Positions 8,816-18,545 of a DNA stretch of 64,000 nucleotides are shown in pieces. A program made the position numbers and the translations under genes. Under the pieces are notes generated by a model that saw only the letters and a list, made by a program, of their open reading frames with translations, was not told the DNA's origin and searched no databases. Numbering within the stretch: position 1 is the first letter of the stretch; every line of letters begins with the position of its first letter. Origin of the DNA: Sphingomonas sp. (GTDB lineage: Bacteria > Pseudomonadota > Alphaproteobacteria > Sphingomonadales > Sphingomonadaceae); the NCBI GenBank assembly GCA_017849555.1, contig JAFIGU010000085.1:1-64000 (forward strand). Direction: 5' to 3'.

Positions 8816-10084
8816 TCAGTGGCGGGTCACGCCCCCGGCATCATCGATGCGAGCCGACCGGATGGCCGCGCGCCCTGCGGCAACCGCGAACAGGCACAAG
8901 GCGAGGTAGCAGGCGGCCGGCAGGATGAAGGAATGGTGGTAACCGAAGGCATCGGAAATCGCACCGGCCGCAAGCGGCAACACCGCGCCGCCGACGATGG
9001 CGGTGCACAACAGCCCCGAGGTCGCCTCCTCGCTCGCGGTCGATCGTTCGAGCGTGAGCGTGAAGATCGTCGGAAAGGCGATCGAATTGCACAGCCCGAC
9101 CGCGAGCGCGGCATAGCCGCCGATCCCGCCGCCGACGAGGAACACGATAAGGCACAATGCCGCCGCCGCCGCCATCGCGCCGGCGAGCAGCCGGTGCGCG
9201 GGGAAGGAGATCATCAGCCCCGATCCGATGAAGCGGCCGATCATCGCGCCGAGCCAGTAGAGGCTGACGAAATAGCCCGCCTGCTGGAGCGGGATGTTCC
9301 ACACGTCGGGGGCGTGGAGGAACAACGCCATCTGCGTGCCGATCGATACCTCGGCGCCGACATAGAGGAAGATCGCGAGCGCGCCGAGCACCGCCCAGCG
9401 CGCCGACAGCGCGGCGCCGATCGATGCGCCGGCGGCAAGCGGGGGCGCAGCGGCCTCGATCCGACGGCGCATCGCCCAGATGAAAACGCCGAGCAGCACG
9501 ATCAGCCCCGCGATGAGAAGGAAGGCGGTGTCGATCGACGACAATGCGGCGTGGCGCGCGGCGTCGCTCAGGATCTCGCCGGGCTTGGTATCCAGCCCGC
9601 GCAGCAACAGGCTCGCGCCGACCAGCGGGCCGAGCACGGTGCCCAGCGAGTTGAAGCCCTGCGCGAAGGTAAGCCGGAAATGGCGCCGTGCGGGCGGCCC
9701 CAGCGCCGAGGCGAGCGGGTTCGCCGCCACCTGCAGAATCGTGATGCCGCTCGCGATGACGAACAGCCCGAGCAGCACGCCCGCATAAAGCGCGGCATTG
9801 CTCGCCAGCAGGATGATGACGCAGCCCGCCGCCATCAGCGCCAGCGCCACGACGATGCCGCGCACGTGCCGGAGCCGCGCGACCAGCATGCTCGCGGGCA
9901 GCGAGGCGAGCGCATAAGCGATGAAGAAGGCGAAGGCGCTGAGCTGCGCCTCGACGTTGCTGAGGCTGAAGATGTTCTTCACCGCCGCGACGAGCGGGTC
10001 GACCAGCGAGGTGATGAAACCCCAGCCGAAAAACAATGCCGTCACCGCCGCGAAGGCGCCGCCGGCGGGAGCGGATCGGTTCAT
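8816..10084 (-). CDS. FucP/GluP-type sugar:H+ symporter (MFS)
   Basis: Inner-membrane major facilitator of 422 residues with twelve transmembrane helices. The N-terminus FFGWGFITSLVDPLVAAVKNIFSLS and the helix 4-5 region GITILQVAANPLASALGP are diagnostic of the FucP/GluP (fucose, glucose/galactose) branch. It is the last gene of a minus-strand sugar locus after LacI, esterase, GH3 and the TonB receptor, so it probably imports the monosaccharide released by the GH3 enzyme. The exact sugar is not determined. The ATG at 10084 has GGAG eight bases upstream. Confidence 0.87.
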   Translation of the reverse strand: MNRSAPAGGAFAAVTALFFGWGFITSLVDPLVAAVKNIFSLSNVEAQLSAFAFFIAYALASLPASMLVARLRHVRGIVVALALMAAGCVIILLASNAALYAGVLLGLFVIASGITILQVAANPLASALGPPARRHFRLTFAQGFNSLGTVLGPLVGASLLLRGLDTKPGEILSDAARHAALSSIDTAFLLIAGLIVLLGVFIWAMRRRIEAAAPPLAAGASIGAALSARWAVLGALAIFLYVGAEVSIGTQMALFLHAPDVWNIPLQQAGYFVSLYWLGAMIGRFIGSGLMISFPAHRLLAGAMAAAAALCLIVFLVGGGIGGYAALAVGLCNSIAFPTIFTLTLERSTASEEATSGLLCTAIVGGAVLPLAAGAISDAFGYHHSFILPAACYLALCLFAVAAGRAAIRSARIDDAGGVTRH

Positions 10085-10160
10085 GACTTTTCTCCGGCGC
10101 GCCGCGCGGGGCGGGGCGCGCGCTGTTCCAGGGCTGGCGTCTGGTCGTGCGACATGAGGG

Positions 10161-11147
10161 TCAGCCGGCGAGCTTCGCCGTCGAACCGCGGATCAGCAAT
10201 TCGTGCTTGATCGCCGCCGGATCGAGCGCGCCGCCAAGCAGGATCGTCGCGGCGGCGGCGCCGAGAAGCTGGGTCGGCTGCCGTACCGTCGTCAGCGCGG
10301 GATAGGCGAGGCGGCTCGCGGGGGAATCGTCGAAGCCGGCGATTGCGAGATCGTCGGGCACCGAAAGCCCGCGGCTATGCGCGACCCGCAGCGCGCCGAG
10401 CGCCATTTCGTCGTTGCTGGCGAAGATCGCGGTGGGGGGCAGCGGCAGATCGAGCAACGCCGCCGCCGCCTGCGCGCCGGATTCGAGATCGAACCGCCCC
10501 GGCTGGATCAGCGCCGGCTCGGGCTCGATCCCCGCTTCCGCCAGCCCGTCGAGATAGCCGCGAAAGCGTCGCTGGGCGAGCGCGTGCTCGGGATGCGGGA
10601 GGACGAAGCCGATCCGGCGGTGCCCCTTTTCCATCAGATGCGCGACCATCGCGCGTGAGATCGTGCGATCGTCGATGACGATCGATTCGCCGTAGAGATC
10701 GAGCCCGCCCGCGATGCGGACCAGCGGCACTTTGAAGCGCGCGACATGCTCGACCACCGCCGGCATGTCGCACAGCGGCGGGGTCAGGATCATCCCGTCG
10801 GGGCGGAGCGTGGTGATGAGACGCTCGATCACCGGCAGCATCTGATCGTCGAGCTCGACCGGCTCGGAAACGAGGTGATAGCCGTGGTCGCGGCAGGTGC
10901 GCGCCGCACCCATCAGGATCTCGGTGATATAAGCGGCGCTGGGGTTGTTGAACGGATAGGCGATGATGAACGATTTGTGCCCGGCAAGCTGGCGCGCCGC
11001 CAGATTGGGCCGGAAATCCAGCGCCTCCACCGCGGCCATCACGCGATCGCGCAACTGGGGTCGGACGTGCGCCTCCCCGTTGAGCACGCGCGATACCGAT
11101 TTCATCGATACGCCGGCGTGTTGCGCCACATCGCGGATGGTCGGCAC
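10161..11147 (-). CDS. LacI family transcriptional regulator
   Basis: A 328-residue repressor. The N-terminal lambda-type helix-turn-helix TIRDVAQHAGVSMKSVSRVLNGEAHV is complete, including the hinge-helix segment NLAARQLAG. A periplasmic-binding-protein-like effector domain follows (for example IFASNDEMALGALRV, IAGFDDSPASRLAYPALTTV), so it senses a sugar-like ligand. The start is GTG at 11147 with GGAGAATTGA just before it. It lies between the esterase and the permease of the same locus, and probably controls the locus through the palindrome at 17533-17562. Confidence 0.9.
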   Translation of the reverse strand: MPTIRDVAQHAGVSMKSVSRVLNGEAHVRPQLRDRVMAAVEALDFRPNLAARQLAGHKSFIIAYPFNNPSAAYITEILMGAARTCRDHGYHLVSEPVELDDQMLPVIERLITTLRPDGMILTPPLCDMPAVVEHVARFKVPLVRIAGGLDLYGESIVIDDRTISRAMVAHLMEKGHRRIGFVLPHPEHALAQRRFRGYLDGLAEAGIEPEPALIQPGRFDLESGAQAAAALLDLPLPPTAIFASNDEMALGALRVAHSRGLSVPDDLAIAGFDDSPASRLAYPALTTVRQPTQLLGAAAATILLGGALDPAAIKHELLIRGSTAKLAG

Positions 11148-11277
11148 TCAATTCTCCATTACGGCGCGTGCCGGTGATCGCACATGCCTGTCGCCAGCGT
11201 GATCCGGTTCGAACGATGCGGGCGGCTGATGGCGCCGGCCGCAGGTTCGGGATATCCAACCGGTCTGTCTTTGTCAC

Positions 11278-11323
11278 ATCCGGCGCGGCGGCGGGTCGGT
11301 ATGTTCCTGCCGCCGCGCCGGAT
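11278..11323 (-). terminator. 15-bp hairpin after the carboxylesterase gene
   Basis: Perfect 15-bp inverted repeat (11278-11292 with 11309-11323) immediately after the esterase stop at 11326. There is no T tract. It probably attenuates or ends the TonB receptor-GH3-esterase transcript, separating it from the LacI and permease genes. Confidence 0.5.
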
Positions 11324-11325
11324 CA

Positions 11326-12828
11326 TCAATGCCGGGCCGTGGCGCGCCGTTCGGTGAAATCGAGCCGGGCCTTATAGGGATCGTCGCCGTGCCGCGCGCC
11401 CGCGCCGTCGATGATCTGGACGGTGTCGTCGCCCGCTACCGCCTTCGGCCAAAGCGGGACGCCCCCTGCGCCGTCGGGGCGGCCGGTCTTGACGAAATTG
11501 ACCCAGTAACGGTGCGTCAGTGCTGCCACCGGGGCCTCGGCGGGGATCATCTTCGGATCGCGCCGCGCGGCGACCGTGTCGAACGCATAGGGGATCTCGC
11601 TCGCATGCGGGGCGCCCCCCATCGCCGCGGCGACGGGCGGAACGGCATAAGCGAAGCGATAGAGATAGACCGGCTGGCGCGCGGCGAGCGTGCGGGCGAC
11701 CGCGCGTGCCGGCTCGATCATCATCGCATCGGCGCTGGTCGCGGTGCCGAGCGCGAGCCCGGTGGCCTTGCCCTCGGGATCGTAAAGTCGGCGTGCTTCG
11801 TCGGCGTCCGCGCCGAACGCGGCGAATATCTTGTCCTTGTCGGTCACGAAGGGAAAGCCGTCGGCCGAGTTCGCGCCGATCATCACCGGCACTTGCGCAT
11901 AACGACCTGCGGTCGCGGCGGCGACCGGCGACCCGGTGATCGTCCGGCCGTCGATCATCGGCCCCGAATAGCCGGGCTGCCGCATCGTCATCATCGAAAG
12001 ATCGCCGGTGATCTTCTCCGCCGGCAGCGCGCGGAGCTGATCGGCGGTGAGGTTCGGCGCGAAGGCTTCTCCGGCCTTCGCCGCCTCGGCGAGGGTCGGC
12101 TGCGGCAAGGCATCGCGTCCGCCGCCGGATTCGACGATCGCGCGGGCAAACAGCCCGCGCGCCAGCGGCGATTGCAGCAGCATGTGCATCGACATGCCGC
12201 CCGCGCTTTCGCCGACCACGGTAACCTGCGCCGGATCGCCGCCGAACTTGGCGATATTCGCCTGGACCCATTTCAGTGCGGCGATCTGATCGAGGAAGCC
12301 GAAATTGCCGCCGTAGCCCTCTTTCTCGAGCGCCGGGTGGGCGAAGAAGCCGAAACGCCCGAGCCGGTAGTTGAGGCTGACGAAGACGATCCCGTCGCGG
12401 GCGAAGGCGTCCCCTGCATAGACCGCGGGCGAGCTGCCGCCGTTGACGAACCCGCCGCCGTGGACCCACACCATGACCGGCAGCTTGGCCCCGGCCTTCG
12501 TGCCGCTGGGCTGCCAGACGTTGAGATAGAGGCAATTCTCCGAAGGCTGGGTTGCGATCGGGGCGGCATCGGGCGGGAAGGGGGCCTGCGCGCAATCGGG
12601 CGCGAAGGCGCCGGCGTCGCGCACCGCCTTCCAGGCGGTGACCGGCTGTGGCGCGCGCCACCTGTTCGCCCCGACCGGCGGTGCGGCATAAGGGATGCCC
12701 CTGAAGACGGTGACGTCGCCGCTGGTGGTGCCCTTGACCGGGCCCGACAGCGTCTGGACCGTCTGGGCGGCGGCAGGAGCAGCGCCGGCGAGTGCGGCGA
12801 GGCCCGCGAGCGCGATCAGCTTTCGCAT
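11326..12828 (-). CDS. secreted type B carboxylesterase
   Basis: A 500-residue alpha/beta hydrolase with a signal peptide (MRKLIALAGLAALAGAAPAAAQ). Family features: the EDCL-like segment SENCLYLNVW, oxyanion loop HGGGF (about residue 123), and nucleophile elbow GESAGG with Ser208. It should act in the periplasm, removing acyl or feruloyl groups from carbohydrate or similar esters. I start at the ATG at 12828, six bases after TCCTT (AAGGA on the coding strand); an in-frame TTG two codons earlier is an alternative. The ATG lies 2 nt after the GH3 stop, indicating translational coupling. Confidence 0.88.
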   Translation of the reverse strand: MRKLIALAGLAALAGAAPAAAQTVQTLSGPVKGTTSGDVTVFRGIPYAAPPVGANRWRAPQPVTAWKAVRDAGAFAPDCAQAPFPPDAAPIATQPSENCLYLNVWQPSGTKAGAKLPVMVWVHGGGFVNGGSSPAVYAGDAFARDGIVFVSLNYRLGRFGFFAHPALEKEGYGGNFGFLDQIAALKWVQANIAKFGGDPAQVTVVGESAGGMSMHMLLQSPLARGLFARAIVESGGGRDALPQPTLAEAAKAGEAFAPNLTADQLRALPAEKITGDLSMMTMRQPGYSGPMIDGRTITGSPVAAATAGRYAQVPVMIGANSADGFPFVTDKDKIFAAFGADADEARRLYDPEGKATGLALGTATSADAMMIEPARAVARTLAARQPVYLYRFAYAVPPVAAAMGGAPHASEIPYAFDTVAARRDPKMIPAEAPVAALTHRYWVNFVKTGRPDGAGGVPLWPKAVAGDDTVQIIDGAGARHGDDPYKARLDFTERRATARH

Positions 12829-12830
12829 CG

Positions 12831-15032
12831 TCAATCCTTCCAGCTACGAGCGGCGATCCGCACGGTGACCGCCGGCCCCAGATGCTCGGCGTCCGATCCC
12901 AGCGCGAAGGCATAATCGCCCGCCGGGATCTTCCAGCCGCCGTTATCCCAGTCGGCGAGCAGCCGCGGGTCGATCGTCACACTGACCTTCTGCGACGCGC
13001 CGGGTGCGAGTTCGACGCGTTTGAAGCCGACCAGCCGCTGTTTGGGGTTGCCCGCTCGCGAGACGAGGTAGAGCTGGCCCACCGTCGCGCCGGCGCGGCC
13101 GCCGGTGTTGCCCAGCGTGAAGGTCGCGGTCCTGCCGTCGGTCTTGAGCCCGCCCGCGGTGAAGCTGGTGTAGGAGAGCCCGTAGCCGAACGGGAACAGC
13201 GCCTTCTCCCCCTTGCGGGCGAACCAGCGATAGCCGACGTCGGAGCCTTCGATGTCGTAATCGGCGGTCAGCCGCGCATCCTTGCTCGGGGCCTCGCCGG
13301 CGAAATTGGGCTCCAGCTCGGCATAGCCATCGAGGATCGGGCGCGGGAGCTGGCCGGCGTTTTTCGGGAAAGTGATCGGCAGCCGGCCCGACGGATTGGT
13401 CTCGCCGAACAGTACCGAGGCGATCGCCTCGCCGCCGCGCGCGCCCGGATACCAGGCTTCGAGCACCGCCGCGGTCTTGTCGAGCCACGGCATGTCGACC
13501 GGATTGCCGGTTTCGAGCACGACGATCGTGCGCGGGTTGGCGGCCGCCACCGCCTCGATCAGCGCATCCTGCCCGTGGGGGAGCGAGAAATCGGCCTGGT
13601 CGAGCCCCTCGGTCGACCATTTGGTCGCGAACACGATGACGACATCGGCCTTCTTCGCCTGGTTGACGGCATCGGCGACATAATCCCCCATCCGCCACAC
13701 CACCTCGGCGCCCGGCGCCATTGCGCGGATCGCCTTGACCGGCGACGAGCGGTGATAGTTTTGCTGCATCAATGCGGCGAACGGCCCCTCCGCGCCGATC
13801 GCGACGGTGACGACCGGTCCGCCTTCACCCTGCACCTGGCTCGAGCCGCCGCCCGACAGCACGCCCTGCGTCGCATAGCCGCCGATCACTGCGATCCGCT
13901 TCGCGGTCTTGGCGAGCGGCAGGACATTCCCCTCGTTGCGCAGCAGCACGATGCCCTGCTTGGCGGTATCTTCCGCCACCTTGGCGTGCGCGGCGAAATC
14001 GATCGCGCCGCCCGGCTTCGCCGGATTCTTGTCGAGCCCCGCGGCATAGATGGCGGTGAGCACGCGCTTGTTCATATCGTCGAGCCGCGCGGCATAGCGC
14101 GGGTCCTTCGCGGCGGCATCGCCCAGCGTTCTGGCGAAGAACACCGCGGGATCGAGCTGCTCGCCCGATTGCTGGTCGAGCCCGTGGAGCGCGGCGTCGA
14201 GGCCCGGCACCGCGCCCCAATCGGACATCACGAAGCCCTTGTAGCGCCAATCCTGCTTCAGCACCTTGTTGAGCAGATAGTCGCTGTCGCAGCCCTGGCT
14301 GCCGTGGATGCGATTGTACGAGCACATCACCGACAAGGGGTTGCCGCGCTCGATGCCGATCTGGAAGGCGAGGAGATCGCTCTCGCGCGCCGCCGCATCG
14401 GATATCTTGACGTCGATGAACTTGCGCCCGGTCTCCTGCCCGTTGAGCGCGAAATGCTTGATCGTCGAGATGATGTTGTTCGATTGGATACCGGTGATCG
14501 CCGCGCCGACCAGTTCGCCCGTCAGCAACGGATCTTCGGAGAGATATTCGAACGTGCGCCCGTTGCGCGGATCGCGCGTCAGATTGGCGCCGCCGGCGAG
14601 CAGCACGTTGAAGCCCTTGGCCCGCGCCTCCGCGCCGATCGCCGCGCCCCCCTGGCGGAGGAGATCGGGGTTCCAGCTCGCCGCCATCGCCAGCCCGGAG
14701 GGAAGCGCGGTCGCCCCGTCGTGGCGGATGCCCATGACATAGGAGACGCCGAGGCTGGCGTCGGTCTCCTTGAGCGCCGGAACGCCGAGGCGTTCGATCC
14801 CGGCGATATAGCCCGCGCCCGGGATCGCATCGGCGGGCGGCCGCGGCGCGTTCGGCGAGAGCGGCAGCGGCATGATGCCGTGGGTCAGCACGGTTTTCTC
14901 TTCGGGGGTCATCTGCCGCACGGTCGCCGCGGCGCGCGCCTCGGCCGCCGCGACATTATCGGTCGTGCCCGCGGTGACCGCACTGGGCAGCATCGCCAGC
15001 GACGTGGCGGAGGCCATCAGGATCAAACGCAT
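12831..15032 (-). CDS. glycoside hydrolase family 3, beta-glucosidase-like
   Basis: A 733-residue periplasmic enzyme. A signal peptide covers about residues 1-21. The GH3 (alpha/beta)8 domain contains KHF (residues 192-194) and the nucleophile motif MSDWGA with Asp271. The second domain (VIGGYATQGVLSGGGSSQV, VVIVFATKWSTEG) and a C-terminal fibronectin-III-like domain (FPFGYGLSYTSF onward) complete the usual BglX-like layout. It hydrolyses non-reducing beta-linked glucose or xylose units. The ATG at 15032 is supported by GGGAGAAGAAG and the signal peptide. It lies between the TonB receptor and the esterase. Confidence 0.9.
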   Translation of the reverse strand: MRLILMASATSLAMLPSAVTAGTTDNVAAAEARAAATVRQMTPEEKTVLTHGIMPLPLSPNAPRPPADAIPGAGYIAGIERLGVPALKETDASLGVSYVMGIRHDGATALPSGLAMAASWNPDLLRQGGAAIGAEARAKGFNVLLAGGANLTRDPRNGRTFEYLSEDPLLTGELVGAAITGIQSNNIISTIKHFALNGQETGRKFIDVKISDAAARESDLLAFQIGIERGNPLSVMCSYNRIHGSQGCDSDYLLNKVLKQDWRYKGFVMSDWGAVPGLDAALHGLDQQSGEQLDPAVFFARTLGDAAAKDPRYAARLDDMNKRVLTAIYAAGLDKNPAKPGGAIDFAAHAKVAEDTAKQGIVLLRNEGNVLPLAKTAKRIAVIGGYATQGVLSGGGSSQVQGEGGPVVTVAIGAEGPFAALMQQNYHRSSPVKAIRAMAPGAEVVWRMGDYVADAVNQAKKADVVIVFATKWSTEGLDQADFSLPHGQDALIEAVAAANPRTIVVLETGNPVDMPWLDKTAAVLEAWYPGARGGEAIASVLFGETNPSGRLPITFPKNAGQLPRPILDGYAELEPNFAGEAPSKDARLTADYDIEGSDVGYRWFARKGEKALFPFGYGLSYTSFTAGGLKTDGRTATFTLGNTGGRAGATVGQLYLVSRAGNPKQRLVGFKRVELAPGASQKVSVTIDPRLLADWDNGGWKIPAGDYAFALGSDAEHLGPAVTVRIAARSWKD

Positions 15033-15138
15033 CTTCTTCTCCCGGTTCGTAATTCGGCAATGCGATGGCAGGAGAGGGGAGACCGGCCGCCGGGCCGGCC
15101 TCCTCGCTCCGTCAGTTGATCGGATCGGCGCGCCGGCA

Positions 15139-17448
15139 TCAGAATTTGATGCCGGCACGGACGCCGAAGCGACGCGGATCCTGGAAGTTGACCGTACCGT
15201 CCCGGCCGAAAATGGGCGTGTTGGGCTTGTTGAAACTGCCGAAGGTCGCCGTCGTCAGCACGACATTATTCTCGAGATTGAGGACATAGGCTCCGATGTA
15301 GAATTTATCGTTCGCCGCCTTGTAGGTGATCGAAAGATCGGTCTTGGTAAAGGCCGGCTGGATATAGTCGATCAGGCTGGCGAGATCGGTGAGATAATAT
15401 TTGCTGCTGTAATTGAGCATCGCATTGGCGACCAGCGAGCCGGCGCTGCCCAGATCGATCGTATAGGTTGCGCCGACACGCCCCGAGACGCGCGGGCTGC
15501 GGTTGAGCGCATGCCCGTCGAAGTCGAGCGAAACCGGGCCGTTGGGGCCGACGCGGCCCGGATTGAATTGCGCGTAGCGCGCATCGAGCCAGTTGAACCC
15601 CATTTCCACCTGCAGCGCACTCGTCGGCCGGAGATAGGCTTCGAGCTCGACCCCGTCGATCTTCGCCTTCGCGGCATTGGTGGTCAGCTGGCACAGCCCG
15701 CAGCCGCCGAAATTGCCGACCTGCGACAATTGCAGCCCCTTGTAATCGTAATGGAAGACCGAGGCGTTGAGGCGGAGCGAATTGTCCGCGGTGTGGAGCT
15801 TGACGCCCGCTTCATAGGCGGTCAGCGTTTCGGGCTCATAATAGAGTTCCTTCACGCTATAGACGCATTGCGGCAGCGCGCCGGGGCCGGCGAGGCAGCC
15901 GTCGTTGAAGCCGCCCGCCTTATAGCCCGTCGAAACGCTCGCGTAGAACAGCCCGATCGGGGAATCGTAATCGATCCCGCCGCGCCACGTCGTCTTGGAA
16001 AAGCTGCGCGAGGCATTGTTGATCTGCAGCGTCACGCGGTTGCCGGGGATGCCCAGCGCCGGATCGGTGTCGAACACCGTCGCGCCGACCCGCGATTTGT
16101 CGTCGCTCGAATAGCGCACCCCGGCGGTGAGCCGCAGCTTGGGCAGCAACTCATAGCTCGCCTGGCCGAACGCCGATTTGTTGCTCGCGATCGTCGGATC
16201 CTGCGGAAATCCGAAGCGCGTGGCGAAGGGCGGCAGCCCAAGATCCTGCGGGTTGAGCAGGAAGAAATAGATGCCTGATTCTTCCTTGAAATAATAACCG
16301 CCGGCCTGGACCTTGAGCGGGCCGTGATCATATGCGAGCCTCACCTCGTGCGAGGTCTGCCAGTAATTGCCGTCGAAGGTGCTGCGGTTCAGCCCGCCGA
16401 GCCCCGTCGCATGTTCGTGGCGTTCGCTTTCGCGATACGAGCCCAAATAAGTGAGCGTGAACGGCCCCATGCCGATGTTGAGTTCGCCCATGACCCCCTT
16501 GTCGGTGTTATCGACATAAGGGGACCACAATTGCGGGGTGTTGCTGCTGCGTAGCTGGTCGCTGCTTGCGCCGCGGGTGTTGTAGATCGCCTGCGCCGGC
16601 CGCGTCGCATTGACGTCGATCAGCGGCGCGGCGCCGGTGAAGAAATTGGTGGTGGGCACCGATCCGATGCGCGTGCCCTTGAGCTTGCTGTAATCGCCGA
16701 CCAGCAACAGGCTGATGTCGCTGGTCGGCTTGAACAGCACCGACAATCGCGCCGATTTATTGTCCTTATAGGGATCGAGCGAGAAGCCGTCGCCGGACGT
16801 GTTCTTCACATAAGAATCATAGCGATCGAAATTGCCGGCAAGCCGGACCGCGAGCACGTCGGTCACCACCGGCGCGTTGACGACGGCGGTCACATTATAG
16901 TGGTTGTAGCTTTCGTAGCTTGCGTCGACCTGTGCGCCGAGATCGAATTTCGGACGCGCGCTGATCAGGTTGATCAGGCCGGCGGTGGTATTGCGGCCGT
17001 AAAGCGTGCCCTGCGGCCCGCGCAGCACCTCGACCCGCTCGAGGTCGAAGAAGCTGACCTCCTGCGCCTGCGGTCGTGCGACATAGACCCCGTTGACAAG
17101 GAATGCGGCCGAGGGATCGCCTTTCTCGGTGCCGTCGGTGCTGGTCACGCCGCGGATCGTGATCTGCAGGCCGTTGTTCCGGACGATCGAGACGTTGGGA
17201 ACTTTCTCCGCGAGCTGGGTCGGATTGGCGACGCCCTCCTGGACGAGCTGGTCGCCGGCGACCGCGGTCATCGCGATCGGGGTCTTTGAGAGGAGCGTCG
17301 CCGAGCGAGTCGCGGTGACGATGATGTCGCCGCCGTTCGCGGTGGAATTGGCGCCGTCCTTCGGCGGCTGCGGCAGATCCTGTGCGGCGGCGGGAACCGC
17401 CGCGAGCGCGAGTGCCGATGCGCAGGTCGCCCATGCAATTCTGTTCAT
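15139..17448 (-). CDS. TonB-dependent receptor (sugar locus)
   Basis: A 769-residue outer-membrane receptor. A signal peptide (ending AVPAAAQ) is followed by a TonB-box-like DIIVTATRS, a plug domain (VPNVSIVRNNGLQITIRGV, then FFDLERVEVLRGPQGTLYGRNTTAG) and a 22-strand barrel ending in RRFGVRAGIKF with terminal Phe. GGAGGGG precedes the ATG at 17448. It heads the receptor-GH3-esterase-LacI-permease gene row, so it probably imports an acylated beta-linked oligosaccharide; this is inferred from context. A palindromic operator overlaps the likely promoter. Confidence 0.9.
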   Translation of the reverse strand: MNRIAWATCASALALAAVPAAAQDLPQPPKDGANSTANGGDIIVTATRSATLLSKTPIAMTAVAGDQLVQEGVANPTQLAEKVPNVSIVRNNGLQITIRGVTSTDGTEKGDPSAAFLVNGVYVARPQAQEVSFFDLERVEVLRGPQGTLYGRNTTAGLINLISARPKFDLGAQVDASYESYNHYNVTAVVNAPVVTDVLAVRLAGNFDRYDSYVKNTSGDGFSLDPYKDNKSARLSVLFKPTSDISLLLVGDYSKLKGTRIGSVPTTNFFTGAAPLIDVNATRPAQAIYNTRGASSDQLRSSNTPQLWSPYVDNTDKGVMGELNIGMGPFTLTYLGSYRESERHEHATGLGGLNRSTFDGNYWQTSHEVRLAYDHGPLKVQAGGYYFKEESGIYFFLLNPQDLGLPPFATRFGFPQDPTIASNKSAFGQASYELLPKLRLTAGVRYSSDDKSRVGATVFDTDPALGIPGNRVTLQINNASRSFSKTTWRGGIDYDSPIGLFYASVSTGYKAGGFNDGCLAGPGALPQCVYSVKELYYEPETLTAYEAGVKLHTADNSLRLNASVFHYDYKGLQLSQVGNFGGCGLCQLTTNAAKAKIDGVELEAYLRPTSALQVEMGFNWLDARYAQFNPGRVGPNGPVSLDFDGHALNRSPRVSGRVGATYTIDLGSAGSLVANAMLNYSSKYYLTDLASLIDYIQPAFTKTDLSITYKAANDKFYIGAYVLNLENNVVLTTATFGSFNKPNTPIFGRDGTVNFQDPRRFGVRAGIKF

Positions 17449-17532
17449 GATCCCCTCCAATAATGTAATATTATTGTTTTTGCGCACGCTGGGGGCGTGT
17501 CTTTCTTACTCCCGGGCTTTGGCGTAACCGAT

Positions 17533-17562
17533 TTGACAACGTAGTCAAGATAGCGTTGTCAA
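17533..17562 (-). promoter_or_regulatory. palindromic operator upstream of the sugar-locus TonB receptor
   Basis: Perfect inverted repeat TTGACAACG (17533-17541) and CGTTGTCAA (17554-17562) with a 12-bp spacer. On the coding strand the spacer plus second arm also contains a 16-bp near-palindrome, TTGACTACGTTGTCAA, with one mismatch and a central CG, the layout typical of LacI-family operators. A TTGACA that could serve as the -35 box lies inside it. It is 85 bp before the receptor start. Confidence 0.6.
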
Positions 17563-17938
17563 TTTTTTGGAGTGTGTTGTCCGGCGGGCATCGCCATCGC
17601 CGCGGGCTGATCGGGCCGGTAACGCCTTTCGTCGCAAGCCGCGGGAAACGAGCGCAAAAACGATGCCAAGCGCGGGTTGGGCGGTTGAAACATTCCGTTT
17701 CCGAAACCGCTCTTGAGGGCTGGGCGGGGGATCACGATCTGCGCTGACAGAACAGACCTTGGGAACAGGCAGCGATCCCCCGATCAAGGATCGACCTCAG
17801 GCAAGGGACCAAAGCGCAGGGGTATCCTGCTGATCGCGGCCCTTCTTCTTGAACAGCCAAATGGAGCCCGTCGCCCGCCGTCTTCGGCGGGCGGTGGACG
17901 CGCCCATCGCCCGTTCAGCAATGAATGGAGAAACGAAC
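17563..17938. other. intergenic region between the sugar locus and the outer-membrane barrel gene
   Basis: About 375 bp without a supported gene. The only structure I see is a GAAAC/GTTTC repeat cluster at 17687-17707. The region must contain the promoter of the barrel gene at 17939, but I cannot place it. Confidence 0.5.
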
Positions 17939-18544
17939 ATGCGTACGATCCTTGCAGGCACCGCTCTTCTGGCCGGCGTACTGGCCGCCGCGCCGGCGAT
18001 GGCGCAGAATTTCAACGGGCCTTATGTCGGGGTTCAGGGCGGCTGGTCCGAGGAGATCGCCCGCAATCCGCGAACCGATCTCGGCGTCGTGCCGCTCGAT
18101 GCGACGCGCGACTCGGCGACGTTGGGCGTCTTCGCGGGCTATGATCACCAATATTCGGACAAGATCGTGGTCGGCGCCGAAGGGTCGTTCAACTTCAACA
18201 CCAAGGACAATCTGCGCAGCTCCACTGCCGCGAGCGACGTGACGATCGATCCGAAATATTCGTTCGATATCACCGCGCGCGCCGGGTACCTCGTGACGCC
18301 CAAGACGCTCGTCTATGTCCGCGGCGGCTATGCCAACGAGCGCTTCCGCACGACCATCGCGCAAGCCGCGGGGAGCGCATCGGCCGCGCAGAATCGCGAC
18401 GGGTGGCTGGTCGGCGCCGGGGTCGAGCGGATCATCATCCCGCACGTCTCGGGCCGCGTGGAATATCGCTATACCGATTTCAGCAAGGACGGCGGCCAAT
18501 TCGATCGCCATCAGGTGCTCGCCGGCGTCGCTTATCGCTTCTAG
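17939..18544 (+). CDS. outer-membrane beta-barrel protein (Omp25/OmpW-like)
   Basis: A 201-residue protein. The signal peptide MRTILAGTALLAGVLAAAPAMAQ precedes an eight-stranded barrel of the OMP_b-brl type: NFNGPYVGVQGGWS opens the first strand, GVFAGYDHQYSDKIVVGAEGSFNF and SFDITARAGYLVTPKTLVYVRGGYA give alternating strands, and it ends VLAGVAYRF with terminal Phe for BAM recognition. This resembles the Omp25/porin-family barrels common in alphaproteobacteria. GGAG lies eight bases before the ATG at 17939. It is convergent with the bestrophin-like gene. Role probably structural or adhesive; not specific. Confidence 0.85.
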   Translation: MRTILAGTALLAGVLAAAPAMAQNFNGPYVGVQGGWSEEIARNPRTDLGVVPLDATRDSATLGVFAGYDHQYSDKIVVGAEGSFNFNTKDNLRSSTAASDVTIDPKYSFDITARAGYLVTPKTLVYVRGGYANERFRTTIAQAAGSASAAQNRDGWLVGAGVERIIIPHVSGRVEYRYTDFSKDGGQFDRHQVLAGVAYRF

Positions 18545-18545
18545 G

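Noticed and set aside
12792..15119. 775-residue open frame on the plus strand opposite the GH3 gene
   Set aside because: It mirrors the GH3 gene in GC-rich DNA, is extremely rich in Arg, Asp and Gly, and has no motif or RBS. The minus strand has a complete, coherent enzyme.
17687..17707. GAAAC/GTTTC repeat cluster as an operator
   Set aside because: Arms are only five bases and the distance to the barrel gene start is about 230 bp, so I do not call it regulatory.
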